Source: Stenotrophomonas indicatrix
GTDB lineage: Bacteria > Pseudomonadota > Gammaproteobacteria > Xanthomonadales > Xanthomonadaceae
Direction: 5' to 3'
NCBI RefSeq assembly: GCF_002750975.1
Contig: NZ_PEJS01000001.1
Location: 620,001 to 684,000, forward strand
Length of the DNA stretch: 64,000 nt
The notes under the pieces are model-generated. The model made no database searches. It had not been told where the DNA came from and worked only from the letters and a program-made list of their open reading frames with translations. Of this stretch, positions 63,101 to 64,000 are shown piece after piece (within the stretch, counting starts at the first letter, position 1; every line of letters starts with the position of its first letter). A program made the position numbers and the translations under genes.

Positions 63101-63291
63101 TGACCTCGCTGGCCTTCGTGGCAGGCGTCATCCCGCTGGCGTTGGCCACCGGCGCCGGCGCGGTCAGCCGGCGTGAAATCGGCATGAGCGTGATCGGCGG
63201 CATGCTCTCCGGAACGGTGCTGGCGGTGGTGCTGGTGCCGCTGTTCTTCGTGCTGGTACGGCGGGTGGGCAGGGCGCGGCCGGTGCACTGA
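60190..63291 (+). CDS. RND multidrug efflux transporter (HAE1 family, SmeZ-like)
   Basis: A 1033-residue RND transporter with 12 membrane segments, the proton-relay Asp pair in LLVDDAIVVVEN, and the pattern of AcrB-type proteins (FIHRPVFAWVLAI start). It overlaps the adaptor gene by 4 bases' distance (5-base gap). No outer-membrane partner gene follows. HAE1 pumps export drugs and toxic compounds. Confidence 0.92.
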   Translation: MLPRFFIHRPVFAWVLAICIMAFGTIAVTQLPVEQYPDIAPPQVNITANYTGASAQTVEDSVTQVIEQQIKGIDHLLYFSSTSSSSGQARITVTFDQSANPDIAQVQVQNSVNQAINRLPQEVQQQGVTVAKSQGDSLMVVSLYDTSRRMERVDVSDFLVSNVQDPISRIAGVGEINVFGSAYAMRVWLDPHKLRAYDLMPSDVRSAIQAQNTQVTAGELGALPSSATQSLNATVTAQSRLQTPEQFRAIILRTLPSGAAVHLGDVARVEIGAENYQTSSFLNGYPAAGFSVTLASGANALATADAVRAELERLRPTFPPGLQVAYPRDSTPFVRVSIEGVIHTLIEAIVLVVVVMFLFLQNLRATLIPAITVPVVLLGTFGVLAVAGFTINTLTLFAMVLAIGLLVDDAIVVVENVERIIHEEHLPPREATEKSMGEITGALIGITVVLGAVFLPMALFGGSTGIIYRQFSITIASAMALSALVALTLTPALCATLLKPSSAQKPPGRFFAAFNRGVERSQSTYQGKLGGVVSRPRRWMAFYLLLVIAMIALYARMPTGFLPVEDQGQVTFQFSTPEGTPMARTEALGEQISRYFMEHEKQNLDVVFVVVGRNNAGTGQNAGQGFLALKPWDERKGDNTAAAIIARANAYFRKLPDAKVNVLAPPAVRGLGQSSGFELWLQDTSAAGRVALQAAQEQVVRAAGEDDGLTSVRLNGLGDKAELRLDIDHAQASALGLAQADINSTLSAAWGGSYINDFLDRGRVKRVYMQGDQPYRSVPDDIGQWYVRGGNGQMASFASFASSHWARGPQLQQRFNGLPAMQIQGSAAEGRSSGEAMQRMQALVADQPGFDLQWSGLSYQEQLASNQTLYLYAASIAFIFLCLAALYESWTVPVAVVLVIPLGVIGTVLATTAAGFVNDIYFQVGLLTTIGLSAKNAILIVEFAEARYRAGSSAVEAALQGARLRLRPIVMTSLAFVAGVIPLALATGAGAVSRREIGMSVIGGMLSGTVLAVVLVPLFFVLVRRVGRARPVH

Positions 63292-63393
63292 GGGCAGGGG
63301 CGTCGGCTGTCACCTTCCTGCCGCAACGCCATCACCCGGTCTTGGCCCGGGCATCGGTAGGGTTGATCGTCCCCGTCCCCACGGAGACCTGCC

Positions 63394-63570
63394 ATGTGGT
63401 TGCTTGACCGACTCTGGCCCTCACGCCCTGCGCTGCCCGCCGCGACGCTGCCGCCTGCAGCGGACCTGCCCGCGCGTCGAACGCCGTTGAAGCGTCCGTT
63501 GCGCGTCGGCCGGGCCAGCATGGCCCCGTGGCAGAAGGTCGCGCCGCCGCCCCGGCGCAGCCGCCACTAA
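63394..63570 (+). CDS. Small hypothetical protein
   Basis: A 58-residue Pro/Arg-rich protein (MWLLDRLWPSRPALPAATLP), with GGAG before the ATG at 63394. Stop at 63570, overlapping the end of the GFA gene on the opposite strand. Weak support, low complexity. Confidence 0.45.
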   Translation: MWLLDRLWPSRPALPAATLPPAADLPARRTPLKRPLRVGRASMAPWQKVAPPPRRSRH

Positions 63571-63971
63571 CCGGTGCGGTCGGCGGGGTGGTTCACCCCG
63601 TCATTGACCGGAATCGTTCCCAGCGCGAACGGATCGATGCCTTCCAGGCAGGCCACGTTGTAGCCGTACTGGTCCGGGTTGGAGCGGCGGCGGTGGTGCG
63701 TGTAGATGCCACAGACGTCGCAGAAGTAGTGCTCGGCCACGTGGGTGTTGAACTGGTACAGGCGCAGATGGGCCTGGCCACGCACGATATGCAGCCCGTC
63801 TTCGGCCACGCTGGCGGCGATGGCGCCGCGGCGCCGGCACATCGAACAGTCGCAGCGGCGCGGGTCGACGATGCCCTCGGGCAGGTCCAGCAGCAGCTCG
63901 ACGGTGCCGCAATGACAGCTGGCCCGGTGCTGCGCCTGCACGGCGACGCCGGCCACGGTGGTAATGCCCAT
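63567..63971 (-). CDS. GFA family (glutathione-dependent formaldehyde-activating) protein
   Basis: A 134-residue zinc protein with the GFA/CENP-V signatures: ASCHCGTVEL, DCSMCRRRG and HYFCDVCGIYTHHRRRSNPDQYG. Its start is inside the window. Upstream is the window end. Function: thiol-related binding; a role in formaldehyde handling is only by family name. Confidence 0.82.
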   Translation of the reverse strand: MGITTVAGVAVQAQHRASCHCGTVELLLDLPEGIVDPRRCDCSMCRRRGAIAASVAEDGLHIVRGQAHLRLYQFNTHVAEHYFCDVCGIYTHHRRRSNPDQYGYNVACLEGIDPFALGTIPVNDGVNHPADRTG

Positions 63972-64000
63972 CCTCGCTCCCTGTATACCCTTGGTGGACG

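Overview
This window is a chromosomal segment of a high-GC gammaproteobacterium, most likely Stenotrophomonas (S. maltophilia complex). The evidence is GTAG-ended palindromic repeats of the SMAG type, a chromosomal Qnr pentapeptide gene beside a DeoR-type regulator and an MFS transporter (the SmQnrR/SmQnr/SmTcrA arrangement known from S. maltophilia), and a fatty-acid and DNA-replication gene order typical of Xanthomonadaceae. No rRNA, CRISPR array, transposase or integrase was seen. 

Layout: (1) 1-3722, minus strand: MoxR ATPase, DUF58 protein and a TgpA-like transglutaminase cut by the left edge. (2) 3767-5608: membrane glycosyltransferase. (3) 5684-17462: housekeeping block with yceF (minus), then yceD, rpmF, fabH, a kinase-like gene, fabD, fabG, acpP, fabF, pabB, mltG, tmk, holB and pilZ, followed by tRNA-Val(CAC) with its own promoter and terminator. 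(4) 17725-18384: a hypothetical gene behind a long structured leader; then a tautomerase gene. (5) 19177-39113: a P2-like contractile-tail locus. From right to left it has a primase-helicase, small DNA-binding and kinase-like genes, a Mor-type activator, holin/endolysin/spanins, and a complete P2-order tail module (V W J I fibre, sheath, tube, E/E', tape measure, U X D). It has no terminase, portal, capsid or integrase gene, so it reads as an R-type tailocin (a maltocin-class particle), not an intact prophage. (6) 39246-43460: DUF2946, TonB receptor and PepSY membrane protein; then a secreted ricin-type lectin. (7) 45000-47739: MFS transporter, DeoR regulator and divergent Qnr. (8) 47755-54086: methyltransferase, two uncharacterised genes, a MocR-like regulator divergent from an EamA transporter, an SDR and a LysR regulator. 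(9) 54087-54627: a gap that holds a second copy of the structured leader of region 4. (10) 54628-63971: TonB siderophore receptor, a two-component system divergent from a two-gene RND pump without an outer-membrane gene, a small ORF and a GFA-family protein. 

The least explained signal is the pair of related leader RNAs (minus 18154-18349, plus 54311-54503). They share a promoter-proximal block, an 11-bp closing stem with a compensatory base change, a small internal hairpin, an identical CGCCAACCCGCA block, and flanking hairpins that keep their position but not their sequence. The second signal is a near-identical 24-bp element in front of two tailocin transcription units, with a related site in front of a third, which could coordinate the locus.
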